29,232 bases of DNA from Bacteroidota bacterium (GTDB taxonomy: Bacteria; Bacteroidota; Bacteroidia; Flavobacteriales; Flavobacteriaceae): contig JAJRSY010000153.1 of assembly GCA_024278565.1 (NCBI GenBank), positions 1-29,232 of the forward strand, read 5' to 3'. Numbering within the stretch: position 1 is the first letter of the stretch; every line of letters begins with the position of its first letter. The translations under genes and the position numbers were made by a program. Of this stretch, positions 7,600 through 16,688 are shown piece by piece. The notes below the pieces were generated by a model. That model saw nothing but the letters and a program-made list of their open reading frames with translations, had not been told where the DNA came from and did not search any database.

Positions 7600-8979
7600 A
7601 TGAAAAAGGTTACTTGCCACACTCGAATTTCTAAAGTTTCAGGTTTTAGTCTAGTGGTATTTCTTCTATTTTCCATTACTCTTTTTTCGCAAGATGAAAC
7701 AGTTGCTGATGAGGCAGAGGCGGTGGCTGAGGAATCTGCTGGGGCATCTGATGGAGATGTAGCAAATGGGAAAGCTCTTTTCAACCAAAACTGTGCTGCT
7801 TGTCATTCAATGAACCGAAAAATGACGGGGCCCGCACTTGCAAATGTCGAATCGCGTCTTGCCGAAGATGAGGGTTTGGATCGAGAATGGATGTACCAAT
7901 GGATTAGGAATAGTGCGGGAATGGTTAAAAAAGGAGATGCGTATGCCGTAAAGGTGTACAATGAATATGGTCAAGCGGCGATGACCGCTTTCCCAACCTT
8001 GACAAATACCGATATTGATGATATTTTAGCTTATACAGCTGCACCTGCCCAAACGCCTGCAACAGCTGAGACGGCCGTTGGTGCCGACGTTGGTTCTGAA
8101 AAATCAAGCGGACTGTCCAATGAGCTGATATTGGGTGCTTTGGTCTTGGTTTTTGGTCTTTTGGTGATGATGTTGGTGTTGGTGAACAGAACCTTGCGCC
8201 GCATCGCTGAGACCAATGGTATTGCTCTTGAAAAAGAAATGTCAGAACAAAGGGTTCCTATCTGGAAAGCATTTGCGAAAAACCAGTTTTTGGTATTGGT
8301 GACCGCTATTCTTCTTTTATTGGTCAGTGGGTATTTTGCTTATGGTTGGATGATGCAGTTGGGGGTAGATCAAGGGTATCGACCCATTCAACCTATTCAT
8401 TATTCACATAAGATACATGCAGGAGACAATAAGATAGAATGTAAATTTTGCCATTCTTCCGCAAGGGTCTCGAAAACATCGGGCATTCCCTCATTGAATG
8501 TGTGCATGAACTGCCACAAGTCAATTTTTGAATATACAGGAAATCCTGAAGGGCCTACCGCCGAAGACTTGGCAAACGGGTATACCAACGAATTTTACAC
8601 AGGTGAGATCAAGAAGCTGTATGCAGCGGTCGGGTGGGATGAGGAAAACCAGGCCTATACCGGAGAAACCAAAGCTGTTGAGTGGGTGCGGGTGCATAAT
8701 TTGCCCGATTTTGTCTATTTCAACCACTCACAGCATGTTGAGGTGGCCGGGGTCGAGTGCCAGACCTGTCATGGTCCTGTGGAGGAAATGGAGATTGTGG
8801 AGCAGCATTCCCCATTGACGATGAGCTGGTGTATCAAATGTCACCAAGAGACCAATGTGAAGGTCGAAGGAAACGAATATTACACAAAAATACACGAGGA
8901 ACTTTCCAAGAAATATGGGGTCGAGCAATTGACCGCGGCCCAAATGGGTGGTTTGGAATGTGGTAAGTGCCACTATTGA
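7600..8979 (+). CDS. actA: ActA, multiheme cytochrome c of alternative complex III
   Basis: Periplasmic heme subunit of the quinol:cytochrome c oxidoreductase ACIII. The 459-aa protein begins with a signal peptide or anchor (hydrophobic to about residue 29). A monoheme cytochrome c domain follows with CAACH at 65-69. Two hydrophobic segments lie at about 172-195 and 228-250. The C-terminal part carries five more heme sites: CKFCH 281-285, CMNCH 302-306, CQTCH 387-391, CIKCH 411-415 and CGKCH 454-458. This gives six hemes in total. The C-terminal five-heme part is the ActA core. The N-terminal monoheme domain is a fusion that could pass electrons on to the oxidase encoded downstream; that role is inferred. 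It is the first gene of the operon. Confidence 0.93.
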   Translation: MKKVTCHTRISKVSGFSLVVFLLFSITLFSQDETVADEAEAVAEESAGASDGDVANGKALFNQNCAACHSMNRKMTGPALANVESRLAEDEGLDREWMYQWIRNSAGMVKKGDAYAVKVYNEYGQAAMTAFPTLTNTDIDDILAYTAAPAQTPATAETAVGADVGSEKSSGLSNELILGALVLVFGLLVMMLVLVNRTLRRIAETNGIALEKEMSEQRVPIWKAFAKNQFLVLVTAILLLLVSGYFAYGWMMQLGVDQGYRPIQPIHYSHKIHAGDNKIECKFCHSSARVSKTSGIPSLNVCMNCHKSIFEYTGNPEGPTAEDLANGYTNEFYTGEIKKLYAAVGWDEENQAYTGETKAVEWVRVHNLPDFVYFNHSQHVEVAGVECQTCHGPVEEMEIVEQHSPLTMSWCIKCHQETNVKVEGNEYYTKIHEELSKKYGVEQLTAAQMGGLECGKCHY

Positions 8980-9105
8980 TATTAACAGGAAGTAGGTAAT
9001 GACTAAAGATCTAAAGGCATAAGTCAAAAAGTCAAAAGGCCAAAAGCCAAAAGGGCATAAGACTAAACACTAATGACTAAAGACTAAATATATTTAGAGA
9101 TACGT
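8980..9105. repeat. Low-complexity spacer between actA and actB
   Basis: This 126-bp gap is built of slipped short units such as GTCAAAA, CCAAAAG and GACTAAA, with ATGACTAAAGA occurring at 8999 and again at 9072. No hairpin with a T-run is seen, so read-through into actB is expected. It looks like replication-slippage sequence. Confidence 0.6.
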
Positions 9106-12100
9106 ATGGCATCAAACAAAAAATATTGGAAGAACGAAGCGGAGTTAGATCCCAACGATTCCATTGTTGGGGCGCTAAGACAAAATGAATTTGTCGAAGA
9201 AATACCTGTTGGTGATTTTCTTGGAGATAAAGAAAATTTGTCAAACACCACTACCAATAGAAGGGATTTTTTGAAGTATGTTGGGTTTAGTACGGCCGCT
9301 GCCTCATTGGCGGCATGTGAGGGGCCAGTGATAAAATCGATTCCCTACGTGGTGCAGCCCGATCGCATAGTTCCTGGCATACCCAATTTCTATGCAACGA
9401 CCATAGCCAATGGCTTTGATTTTGCCAGTATCTTGATAAAGACACGAGAGGGCAGACCTATCAAAGTGGAGAACAACACCTTTGCTAAAGTGGGCGGTGG
9501 TGCAAACGCAAGGGTACAGGCATCGGTCTTGTCCTTATATGACAGTACTAGGTTGCAAGGCCCTTTAGCCAACGGTGAGCCAATTGAATGGAAAGACCTT
9601 GATACTGCTGTAAAAGCAAAATTGGGCTCTTTGAAAAGTTCTGGAAAGCAAGTGGCTTTGTTGACACAGTCGTATGCGAGCCCTTCAACATCCAGGTTGA
9701 TTTCCAAGTTTAAAGAAGCGTACGGTAACGTGAACCATGTTACCTATGATGCCATATCCGAAGATGCGGTTTTAAATGCCTTTGAAGCCAGATATGGTGA
9801 GCGGGCAATGGCTGATTACAACTTCGAAAAGGCCGATTTGATAGTTTCTTTTGCCGCCGATTTCTTGGTAGATTGGCAAGGTGGGGGCTATGATGTGGGT
9901 TATGTCAAAGGTCGAGTTCCCAAAAACGGAAAAATGTCAAGGCACGTTCAGTTTGAGGCAAATATGTCGCTTACCGGGGCAAATGCCGATAAGCGTGTTT
10001 TGTTGACCCCGTCACAGCAAATGATAGCATTGGCAAAGTTATATGCCAAATTGAACGGTACAACGGCAGGGGGTGAAATTCCTGAAAATGCGGAAAGGGC
10101 TTTGGACAGTGTTGTTGCCCAGATACGTAAAAACAGGACAAATGCTGTTGTTGTTAGCGGATTGGATGATGAAAATGCGCAAGCCGTAGTACTGGCCATT
10201 AACGAGATGTTAGGCAGTAAGGCCTTCGATGCCCAATCACCTAAATATGTTAGACAGGGAAGTGTGAAAGCGGTAAATTCCCTTATTGCCGATATGAAAT
10301 CGGGCAAGGTGGGTCTTTTGATTCTTGATGGTGTCAACCCTATGTACACATTGCCCAATGCTTCCGATTTTGCAGAGGGTGTTAAAAACGTAGATTTATC
10401 GGTTACGTTTGCCACCAATAGAAATGAAACCACGGAAATATCTCAATATACGGCAGCTTCCAATCACTATTTAGAGTCTTGGGGAGATGCACAGATCAAA
10501 AAAGGGCACTACAGTTTAATGCAGCCCGCAATAAAGGAATTGTTCGATACCAGGCAATTTCAAAACGCTTTGTTGCAATGGATGGGAAGCGATAAGAGCT
10601 ATTACGATTTAATAAGGGAGACATGGAGTGCGTTTGTTCTAAACGGCAACGATTGGAACAAGGCATTGCAAGATGGTGTTTTTCTTGCATCTACCCCTGC
10701 AATTGTTTTAGAGATGGTTGGCAGTGAAGTTGCCGATCCTATTGTGATTTCCCCCGAAAAAGATAAAGAAGAATCTGAGTTGTCGGTCGAAGAAGAGTCG
10801 GTATCAGAACCCTCGATTGTTTCTATTGCATCGGCCGTAAGTAGTTTGGCAAATGCGAGCATTTCGGGAATGGAACTGACATTGTACTCCAAAGTGGGCA
10901 TGGGTGACGGTCAACAGGCCGGTAACCCTTGGCTACAAGAGTTTCCCGATCCCATTACCAGGGTTTCTTGGGACAATTATGTGACCGTTTCTAAAAGCGA
11001 TGCGGAAAAATTGGGCATGATCAATGAAAATGTGGCCGACGGAGGTATGGATGGCAGCTATGCCAAACTGACCGTAAACGGGGTTTCGATCGACAATGTT
11101 CCCGTAATCGTTCAACCGGGCCAAGCACCGAGTTCTATTGGTTTGTCCTTTGGGTATGGTAAAAAAGCAGGAATGAAATCGGAGATGCAGACCGGGGTGA
11201 ATGCTTATGCCCTGTACCAAGATTTTAAGTCGATACAATCCGTTTCTATTGAAAAATCATCGGGCATGCATGAATTTGCCTGTGTTCAACTTCATAAGAC
11301 CTTAATGGGCAGGGGGGATATCGTTAAAGAAACGACCCTAGAGATTTTTAACACCAAAGATTCTGCCGAATGGAACGAAGTTCCACAGGTTTCGTTGAAC
11401 CACCAAGAAGTACCAGCTACTTCAGTTGATCTATGGGACAGCTTTGACAGATCAATTGGCCACCATTTTAATCTATCCATCGACATGAACGCCTGTACGG
11501 GCTGTGGTGCCTGTGTTATTGCCTGCCATGCCGAGAACAATGTTCCTGTTGTGGGCAAAGAAGAGGTGCGAAAGTCAAGGGATATGCACTGGTTGCGAAT
11601 CGATAGGTATTATTCGTCAGAAGAAACATTCGAGGGTGACAATACGAAGAAAGAAGAATTTGACGGCCTGACCGGCGAAAAAGGTTCGTTGGGCGGTTTT
11701 GGTGAACTGGAAGATCCTTCCACAAACCCACAAGTGGTGTTTCAACCGGTAATGTGCCAGCACTGTAACCATGCGCCATGTGAAACTGTTTGCCCGGTCG
11801 CGGCAACATCACACGGGCGTCAAGGGCAAAACCATATGGCGTACAACCGTTGTATAGGTACAAGGTACTGTGCAAACAACTGCCCCTATAAAGTGCGACG
11901 TTTCAATTGGTTCCTTTATAATGATAACGATGAGTTCGACTACCACATGAACAATGATCTGGGCAAAATGGTCATCAACCCTGATGTGGTTGTGCGATCA
12001 AGAGGGGTAATGGAAAAATGTTCATTCTGTATACAAGCTACCCAAGCGGTCATTCTCAAGGCCAAGCGTGAGGGCAGAAAAGTTGCTAAGGGTGAATTCA

Positions 12101-12285
12101 ATGATAAGGTAGCCTGTTCGGCAGCATGTAGTACCGGGGCAATGCACTTTGGTGATATCAATGAAGAAGGAAGCGTTATTGCCGATTTGGTAAAAGACGA
12201 TAGGGCGTACCACTTGTTGGAATATATTGGAATAAAACCAAACGTAGTTTACCAAGTAAAAGTCAGAAATACCAACGAAGCATAG
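9106..12285 (+). CDS. actB: ActB, iron-sulfur and molybdopterin-like subunit of ACIII
   Basis: Large periplasmic subunit (1059 aa) of alternative complex III. Residues 1-50 form an extended leader (KKYWKNEAEL near the start) before a Tat motif, RRDFLK at 52-57, then a small hydrophobic stretch ending in LAAC, with Cys at 71. This is the known extended-Tat type of MoCo/4Fe-4S proteins. Residues about 75-760 resemble the molybdopterin oxidoreductase fold (ActB1), which in ACIII carries no Mo cofactor. The C-terminal part (ActB2) is a ferredoxin-like domain starting with CTGCGAC at 797, followed by CQHCNHAPCETVCP, CIGTRYCANNCP and CSFC...CSAAC groups, enough for four clusters. An acidic insert (KDKEESELSVEEESVSEPS) lies near 555-575. 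It follows actA and precedes actC by 35 bp. Confidence 0.95.
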   Translation: MASNKKYWKNEAELDPNDSIVGALRQNEFVEEIPVGDFLGDKENLSNTTTNRRDFLKYVGFSTAAASLAACEGPVIKSIPYVVQPDRIVPGIPNFYATTIANGFDFASILIKTREGRPIKVENNTFAKVGGGANARVQASVLSLYDSTRLQGPLANGEPIEWKDLDTAVKAKLGSLKSSGKQVALLTQSYASPSTSRLISKFKEAYGNVNHVTYDAISEDAVLNAFEARYGERAMADYNFEKADLIVSFAADFLVDWQGGGYDVGYVKGRVPKNGKMSRHVQFEANMSLTGANADKRVLLTPSQQMIALAKLYAKLNGTTAGGEIPENAERALDSVVAQIRKNRTNAVVVSGLDDENAQAVVLAINEMLGSKAFDAQSPKYVRQGSVKAVNSLIADMKSGKVGLLILDGVNPMYTLPNASDFAEGVKNVDLSVTFATNRNETTEISQYTAASNHYLESWGDAQIKKGHYSLMQPAIKELFDTRQFQNALLQWMGSDKSYYDLIRETWSAFVLNGNDWNKALQDGVFLASTPAIVLEMVGSEVADPIVISPEKDKEESELSVEEESVSEPSIVSIASAVSSLANASISGMELTLYSKVGMGDGQQAGNPWLQEFPDPITRVSWDNYVTVSKSDAEKLGMINENVADGGMDGSYAKLTVNGVSIDNVPVIVQPGQAPSSIGLSFGYGKKAGMKSEMQTGVNAYALYQDFKSIQSVSIEKSSGMHEFACVQLHKTLMGRGDIVKETTLEIFNTKDSAEWNEVPQVSLNHQEVPATSVDLWDSFDRSIGHHFNLSIDMNACTGCGACVIACHAENNVPVVGKEEVRKSRDMHWLRIDRYYSSEETFEGDNTKKEEFDGLTGEKGSLGGFGELEDPSTNPQVVFQPVMCQHCNHAPCETVCPVAATSHGRQGQNHMAYNRCIGTRYCANNCPYKVRRFNWFLYNDNDEFDYHMNNDLGKMVINPDVVVRSRGVMEKCSFCIQATQAVILKAKREGRKVAKGEFNDKVACSAACSTGAMHFGDINEEGSVIADLVKDDRAYHLLEYIGIKPNVVYQVKVRNTNEA

Positions 12286-12320
12286 TCAAAATATTTAGAA
12301 AGTAATTATAATAAAGATTT

Positions 12321-14057
12321 ATGGCGTCTCATTACGAATCACCTATACGTAAACCCTTAGTTCTTGGAGATAAAGGTTATCACGATGTTACTGTTGATAT
12401 TGCCGCCCCGGTTGAAGGAAGGGCCAATAAGCACTGGTGGATTGTTTTTTCAATTGCCATGGCAGCGTTCCTTTGGGGTATAGGTTGTATCGTTTATACC
12501 ATTTCTACCGGAATCGGTACATGGGGCTTGAACAAAACGGTCGGTTGGGCATGGGATATTACCAACTTTGTATGGTGGGTAGGTATCGGGCATGCAGGTA
12601 CGTTGATTTCAGCGGTACTGTTGTTGTTCAGGCAAAAATGGAGAATGGCCATTAACCGTTCTGCCGAGGCCATGACCATTTTCTCGGTAATACAAGCGGG
12701 TATTTTTCCTATCATTCACATGGGCCGCCCATGGTTGGCGTATTGGACGCTTCCGATCCCAAATCAATTTGGTTCGCTATGGGTCAATTTCAACTCGCCC
12801 CTGCTTTGGGATGTATTTGCGATATCTACCTATTTATCGGTTTCGTTGGTTTTTTGGTGGACAGGGTTGCTTCCTGATTTTGCAATGCTCAGAGATCGAG
12901 CGGTTCTTCCCTTTCAAAAGAAAATATACGGTATATTGAGTTTCGGATGGAGCGGTCGTGCAAAAGATTGGCAACGTTTTGAAGAAGTTTCATTGGTGTT
13001 GGCAGGTTTGGCAACCCCTTTGGTGCTTTCGGTACACACCATCGTATCTTTTGACTTTGCCACCTCTATTGTACCGGGTTGGCATACCACCATATTTCCA
13101 CCTTATTTTGTTGCAGGAGCCGTTTTCTCGGGTTTTGCAATGGTAAACACACTTCTTATAATCGTAAGAAAGGTTTGTAATTTAGAAGCATATATCACCA
13201 TTCAGCATATTGAACTAATGAACATCGTTATCATGATAACAGGATCGATAGTGGGCTGTGCCTATATTACCGAGCTGTTCATGGCGTGGTATTCAGGCGT
13301 TGAATACGAGCAATATGCCTTTTTGAACAGGGCAACGGGGCCTTATTGGTGGGCGTATTGGGCAATGATGTCCTGTAATGTGTTCTCACCACAGTTCATG
13401 TGGTTTAAAAAGCTGCGTACCAGCATCATGTTCTCGTTCTTTATTTCGATAATAGTGAATATAGGTATGTGGTTTGAGCGCTTTGTGATTATCGTGACCT
13501 CTTTGCACAGGGATTACCTGCCATCTTCATGGACCATGTTCTCGCCTACCTTTGTTGATATAGGAACATTCATAGGTACCATAGGGTTCTTTTTTGTACT
13601 GTTCTTGTTATACGCAAGGACCTTTCCTGTAATTGCCCAGGCAGAGGTTAAAACAATATTGAAATCCTCCGGGGAAAAATACAAGAAGCTGAGGGAAGCG
13701 GGCAAGCCCTTGTTCCAGATGCCCGAAAATACGCAGGTCAAATCAAAATTAGCTGTGGAAAAACCGCAATCTGTTAAGGTAGAAAAAGTCAAAGAGGATA
13801 AGAAGGGTGTTTCGGGACTATTGGAATCGATCGGGGTTTTTGATCCTACAAAAGATACTGCCGATGATCTGAAGAAGGTAAAGGGGATTGGTCCTAAAAT
13901 GGAGAAGACCCTGAACGAAATCGGTATTTTCACTTTTGCACAGCTAAGTAGAATGACCGAAAAAGAATATGACCTGTTAGATTCCATTACCGAAGCTTTC
14001 CCAGGTAGGGCACAACGTGACGATTGGGCAGGTCAGGCAAAAAGGTTGAACAAGTGA
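12321..14057 (+). CDS. actC: ActC, NrfD-like quinol-oxidising membrane subunit with HhH-like tail
   Basis: Integral membrane subunit of ACIII, of the NrfD/PsrC family, where quinol is bound and oxidised. About ten membrane segments fill residues 40-450. The protein is 578 aa, about 100 longer than the family core as I recall it. After a charged Lys/Glu/Val linker (about 465-505) comes a tail at 514-577 reading DDLKKVKGIGPKMEKTLNEIG and ending in GRAQRDDWAGQAKRL. This matches a helix-hairpin-helix-like module that I know from the C-termini of some NuoE and ribosomal L21 proteins. The GIGPK turn is intact. Since ActC is membrane-bound, the tail would lie on one face of the membrane, probably cytoplasmic. 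No frameshift is needed to include it; the frame runs straight through. Confidence 0.93.
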   Translation: MASHYESPIRKPLVLGDKGYHDVTVDIAAPVEGRANKHWWIVFSIAMAAFLWGIGCIVYTISTGIGTWGLNKTVGWAWDITNFVWWVGIGHAGTLISAVLLLFRQKWRMAINRSAEAMTIFSVIQAGIFPIIHMGRPWLAYWTLPIPNQFGSLWVNFNSPLLWDVFAISTYLSVSLVFWWTGLLPDFAMLRDRAVLPFQKKIYGILSFGWSGRAKDWQRFEEVSLVLAGLATPLVLSVHTIVSFDFATSIVPGWHTTIFPPYFVAGAVFSGFAMVNTLLIIVRKVCNLEAYITIQHIELMNIVIMITGSIVGCAYITELFMAWYSGVEYEQYAFLNRATGPYWWAYWAMMSCNVFSPQFMWFKKLRTSIMFSFFISIIVNIGMWFERFVIIVTSLHRDYLPSSWTMFSPTFVDIGTFIGTIGFFFVLFLLYARTFPVIAQAEVKTILKSSGEKYKKLREAGKPLFQMPENTQVKSKLAVEKPQSVKVEKVKEDKKGVSGLLESIGVFDPTKDTADDLKKVKGIGPKMEKTLNEIGIFTFAQLSRMTEKEYDLLDSITEAFPGRAQRDDWAGQAKRLNK

Positions 14058-14068
14058 ACAATTAACAA

Positions 14069-14138
14069 TGAACAGTAAGCAGTTGCAGATGGCGGTAAAA
14101 TATTGAACAGTAAGCAGTTGCAGATAGCGGTAAAAAGT
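14069..14138. repeat. 35-bp tandem duplication before actD
   Basis: The unit beginning TGAACAGTAAGCAGTTGCAG at 14069 is repeated from 14104, a period of 35 bp. The first 32 bases of the two copies differ at one position (GGCGGT against AGCGGT). It lies in the unusually long 162-bp gap between actC and actD. No coding frame or terminator is seen in it. Confidence 0.8.
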
Positions 14139-14187
14139 AAATAGTAATTAATAAAAAGTAATCGAAGGTTTAAGAATCAAATCATTT

Positions 14188-14217
14188 TTGAACTTGAACT
14201 TGAACTTGAACTTGAAA
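14188..14217. repeat. (TTGAAC)n hexanucleotide repeat before actD
   Basis: Four exact TTGAAC units (14188-14211) and a fifth ending TTGAAA (14212-14217). The tract ends 2 nt before the actD start codon, so it occupies the whole ribosome-binding region. There is no Shine-Dalgarno sequence in it. A change in unit number would shift leader length and structure, not the reading frame. Confidence 0.85.
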
Positions 14218-14219
14218 AT

Positions 14220-14750
14220 ATGGCATCCAAGGTTATACATGCATACTACAACGATGACGATATATTGATGCTCGCGGTCAAAAAAGTAAAGGCGGCCAAG
14301 CACCATATAGAGGAAGTCTATTGTCCGTTTCCCGTTCATGGTCTTGACAAGGCCATGGGGTTGGCTCCGACAAGGTTGGCCATCACGTCCTTTATATATG
14401 GTTGCATCGGTCTAGTTGTTGCGGTAATCATGATGGATTACATGATGATAAGTGATTGGCCCCAAGATATTGGCGGCAAACCAAGTTTCAGCTATATCGA
14501 GAACATGCCGGCCTTTGTACCCATTATGTTTGAACTGACCGTGTTTTTTGCGGCCCACTTAATGGTGATCACCTTTTATCTAAGAAGTAGGTTATGGCCA
14601 TTTAAGAAAGCTGAAAACCCAGATGTGCGTACCACTGATGATCATTTCGTAATGGAAATCGAAATACACGATAACGAAAATGAGTTAAGGGAATTGTTGT
14701 CGGATACCGGTGCAGTAGAGATTAACATTTCAGATAAAAACAGTCATTGA
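14220..14750 (+). CDS. actD: ActD, DUF3341 subunit of ACIII
   Basis: Membrane-associated small subunit (176 aa) of alternative complex III. It has an N-terminal soluble region (about 1-50), two membrane helices (about 57-78 and 98-122), and a polar, acidic C-terminal tail (about 130-176). The DUF3341 family signature is seen in the AVKKVKAAKHHIEEVYCPFP stretch and the AHLMVITFYLRS segment. It is required for ACIII assembly or stability as known for the family; it binds no cofactor. It follows actC after a repeat-rich 162-bp gap, and actE begins 2 nt after its stop, so the two are probably translationally coupled. Confidence 0.93.
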   Translation: MASKVIHAYYNDDDILMLAVKKVKAAKHHIEEVYCPFPVHGLDKAMGLAPTRLAITSFIYGCIGLVVAVIMMDYMMISDWPQDIGGKPSFSYIENMPAFVPIMFELTVFFAAHLMVITFYLRSRLWPFKKAENPDVRTTDDHFVMEIEIHDNENELRELLSDTGAVEINISDKNSH

Positions 14751-14752
14751 AT

Positions 14753-15313
14753 ATGAACAGTTTTATAAAAACAGGAATTGTATTAGGGTTCGTTTCACTG
14801 CTTTTTGCCTGTCAGGATAAAAGTAGTCCAAACTATCAATATATGCCCAATATGTATGAGCCGATAGGTTATGAAACCTACGGGAAAATTGGATTTTTGC
14901 CAAATGGAATGGAGGCACAAGAGTTGCCGGCCAATACCATTCCCCGGGGTTGGATGCCCTATGCGTTTGAAAACACGGCCGAGGGCAAAGAATTGGCAGG
15001 GTTACAAAGCAGCCCTCTTGATTCGCTTCAAAAAGAGGTTAATTTGGCAAAAGGAGCCGAACTGTACAAAATTTATTGCGCAACCTGTCACGGTTCCAAC
15101 GGAAAAGGCCAGGGCGACTTAGTGAAAAGAGAGAAGATTTTGGGCGTGCCAGGTTATGATGATGTGGCACGTAATGTTACTGTGGGCACAACCTTTCATA
15201 CAATTCAACACGGTTTGAACTCAATGGGCTCATATACCTCGCAAATGAATACGGAGGAAATGTGGCAGGTTTCCGAGTATGTTATGAAACTGAAAAAAGA
15301 CTTAATAAAATAA
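14753..15313 (+). CDS. actE: ActE, monoheme cytochrome c lipoprotein of ACIII
   Basis: Periplasmic monoheme cytochrome c subunit of ACIII (186 aa). The frame can be opened at a TTG at 14747 that overlaps the actD stop, but the ATG at 14753 is preferred. The protein then starts with a lipoprotein signal peptide ending LLFAC, with the lipid-anchored Cys at residue 20. The heme site is CATCH at 109-113, in the usual GAELYKIYCATCHGSNGKGQG context, and a Met ligand is likely among the SMGSYTSQMN residues near 163-170. The N-terminal part (20-90) is the ActE-specific extension with PNMYEPIGYE. It probably takes electrons from ActA. Confidence 0.92.
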   Translation: MNSFIKTGIVLGFVSLLFACQDKSSPNYQYMPNMYEPIGYETYGKIGFLPNGMEAQELPANTIPRGWMPYAFENTAEGKELAGLQSSPLDSLQKEVNLAKGAELYKIYCATCHGSNGKGQGDLVKREKILGVPGYDDVARNVTVGTTFHTIQHGLNSMGSYTSQMNTEEMWQVSEYVMKLKKDLIK

Positions 15314-15329
15314 TACATAGAACACTGAT

Positions 15330-16658
15330 ATGTACACGATTTCGAACAGGTTGAAAATGGGTTCCATTATTTTGATGGTAGTTGGACTTTTGGGCATTGG
15401 TTACGGTTTCATGATCGCTCCGGCTACAGTTGCTGAGGCAAAGGAAATGGTAGCGGCTCATGGAGATTCTCATGATACAAATACCACCCATGTGGAATCT
15501 GCTGATGATGATCATGGGGTAGTTGAAGAACACCACGATGAAGGTCATGATGCGGCCCACGATGAGCATGTCTTGCACCAATTACAGAATAAGCCTTGGG
15601 CAGCACTATATGTAGCAGCTTTCTTCTTTTTTATGATTGCTCTGGGCGTGTTGGCTTTCTATGCGGTCCAAAGGGCTTCACAAGCAGGCTGGTCTCCCAT
15701 ACTGTTCAGGGTGATGGAAGGTATAACATCGTATATAGTTCCTGGTGGGATAATCGTTTTCGTTATATTGGTAATGTCGGTCTTGCACATGAACCATCTT
15801 TTCGTTTGGATGGATCCCGATGTAGTGGCACATGATAGATTGTTACAGGGTAAAGCAGGGTATTTGAACACCACATTCTTTTTGGTTCGTGCCGCTATCT
15901 TTTTAGGAGGATGGATCTTGTACCGTGAGTATTCTAGAAAATTGTCGTTGGCACAGGACGAAGCCACTGATAATGCCAATTTCAAGCTCAATTTTAGAAT
16001 ATCGGCCGCTTTTTTGGTGTTCTATTTGATTTCTGAATCTATCATGTCATGGGATTGGATCATGAGTGTTGACCCGCATTGGTTCAGTACCTTGTTCGGC
16101 TGGTATGTATTTGCCAGTATGTTCGTATCTGGTATTACAATGATCGCTTTGGTGACCATTTACTTAAAATCAAAGGGATATTTAGAAGAAGTGAACGATA
16201 GCCACATACACGATTTGGCCAAATTTATGTTCGGTATCAGTATTTTCTGGACCTATTTATGGTTTTCGCAGTTCATGTTGATATGGTATGCCAATATACC
16301 TGAAGAGGTAACCTATTATATTACCCGTATCGAAGATTATAATCTGCCGTTCTTTGGTATGGTGGCCATGAATTTTGTGTTTCCGGTATTGATTTTAATG
16401 AACAGTGATTTTAAAAGAATGAACTGGTTCGTGGTTATGGCCGGGATCGTCGTTCTTGCCGGACATTATTTAGATGTCTTTATTATGATCATGCCAGCAA
16501 CGGTTGGGGATCAATGGTATATCGGTATTCCTGAAATAGGAGCAGTATTGTTTTTTGCAGGCTTGTTCGTTTTTTGGATATTTAGGGCCATGGGCACAGT
16601 GCCCTTACAGCCTAAGCGTAACCCGTATATTGAAGAGAGCAGACATTTTCATTATTAA
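15330..16658 (+). CDS. actF: ActF, second membrane subunit of ACIII
   Basis: Integral membrane subunit (442 aa) of ACIII, related to ActC and forming the other half of the membrane arm. A first membrane helix (about 10-30) is followed by a strikingly histidine- and acid-rich loop at residues 44-83 (ten His in 40 residues), then nine or so further helices from about residue 88 to 430. The C-terminus ends KRNPYIEESRHFHY. The His-rich loop is absent from the catalytic core as known for the family and could bind metal. actF starts 16 bp after actE and precedes coxB by 30 bp. Confidence 0.92.
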   Translation: MYTISNRLKMGSIILMVVGLLGIGYGFMIAPATVAEAKEMVAAHGDSHDTNTTHVESADDDHGVVEEHHDEGHDAAHDEHVLHQLQNKPWAALYVAAFFFFMIALGVLAFYAVQRASQAGWSPILFRVMEGITSYIVPGGIIVFVILVMSVLHMNHLFVWMDPDVVAHDRLLQGKAGYLNTTFFLVRAAIFLGGWILYREYSRKLSLAQDEATDNANFKLNFRISAAFLVFYLISESIMSWDWIMSVDPHWFSTLFGWYVFASMFVSGITMIALVTIYLKSKGYLEEVNDSHIHDLAKFMFGISIFWTYLWFSQFMLIWYANIPEEVTYYITRIEDYNLPFFGMVAMNFVFPVLILMNSDFKRMNWFVVMAGIVVLAGHYLDVFIMIMPATVGDQWYIGIPEIGAVLFFAGLFVFWIFRAMGTVPLQPKRNPYIEESRHFHY

Positions 16659-16688
16659 TAAGTTTAAGGTTTAAACATAAATCATACG

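Noticed and set aside
9948..10433. 161-aa minus-strand open frame inside actB
   Set aside because: Lies wholly within the strongly supported ActB coding region and has no recognisable domain.
13514..13987. 157-aa minus-strand open frame inside actC
   Set aside because: Shadow of ActC; I also considered whether the ActC tail is a frameshifted separate gene, but the frame is continuous and has no internal start context.
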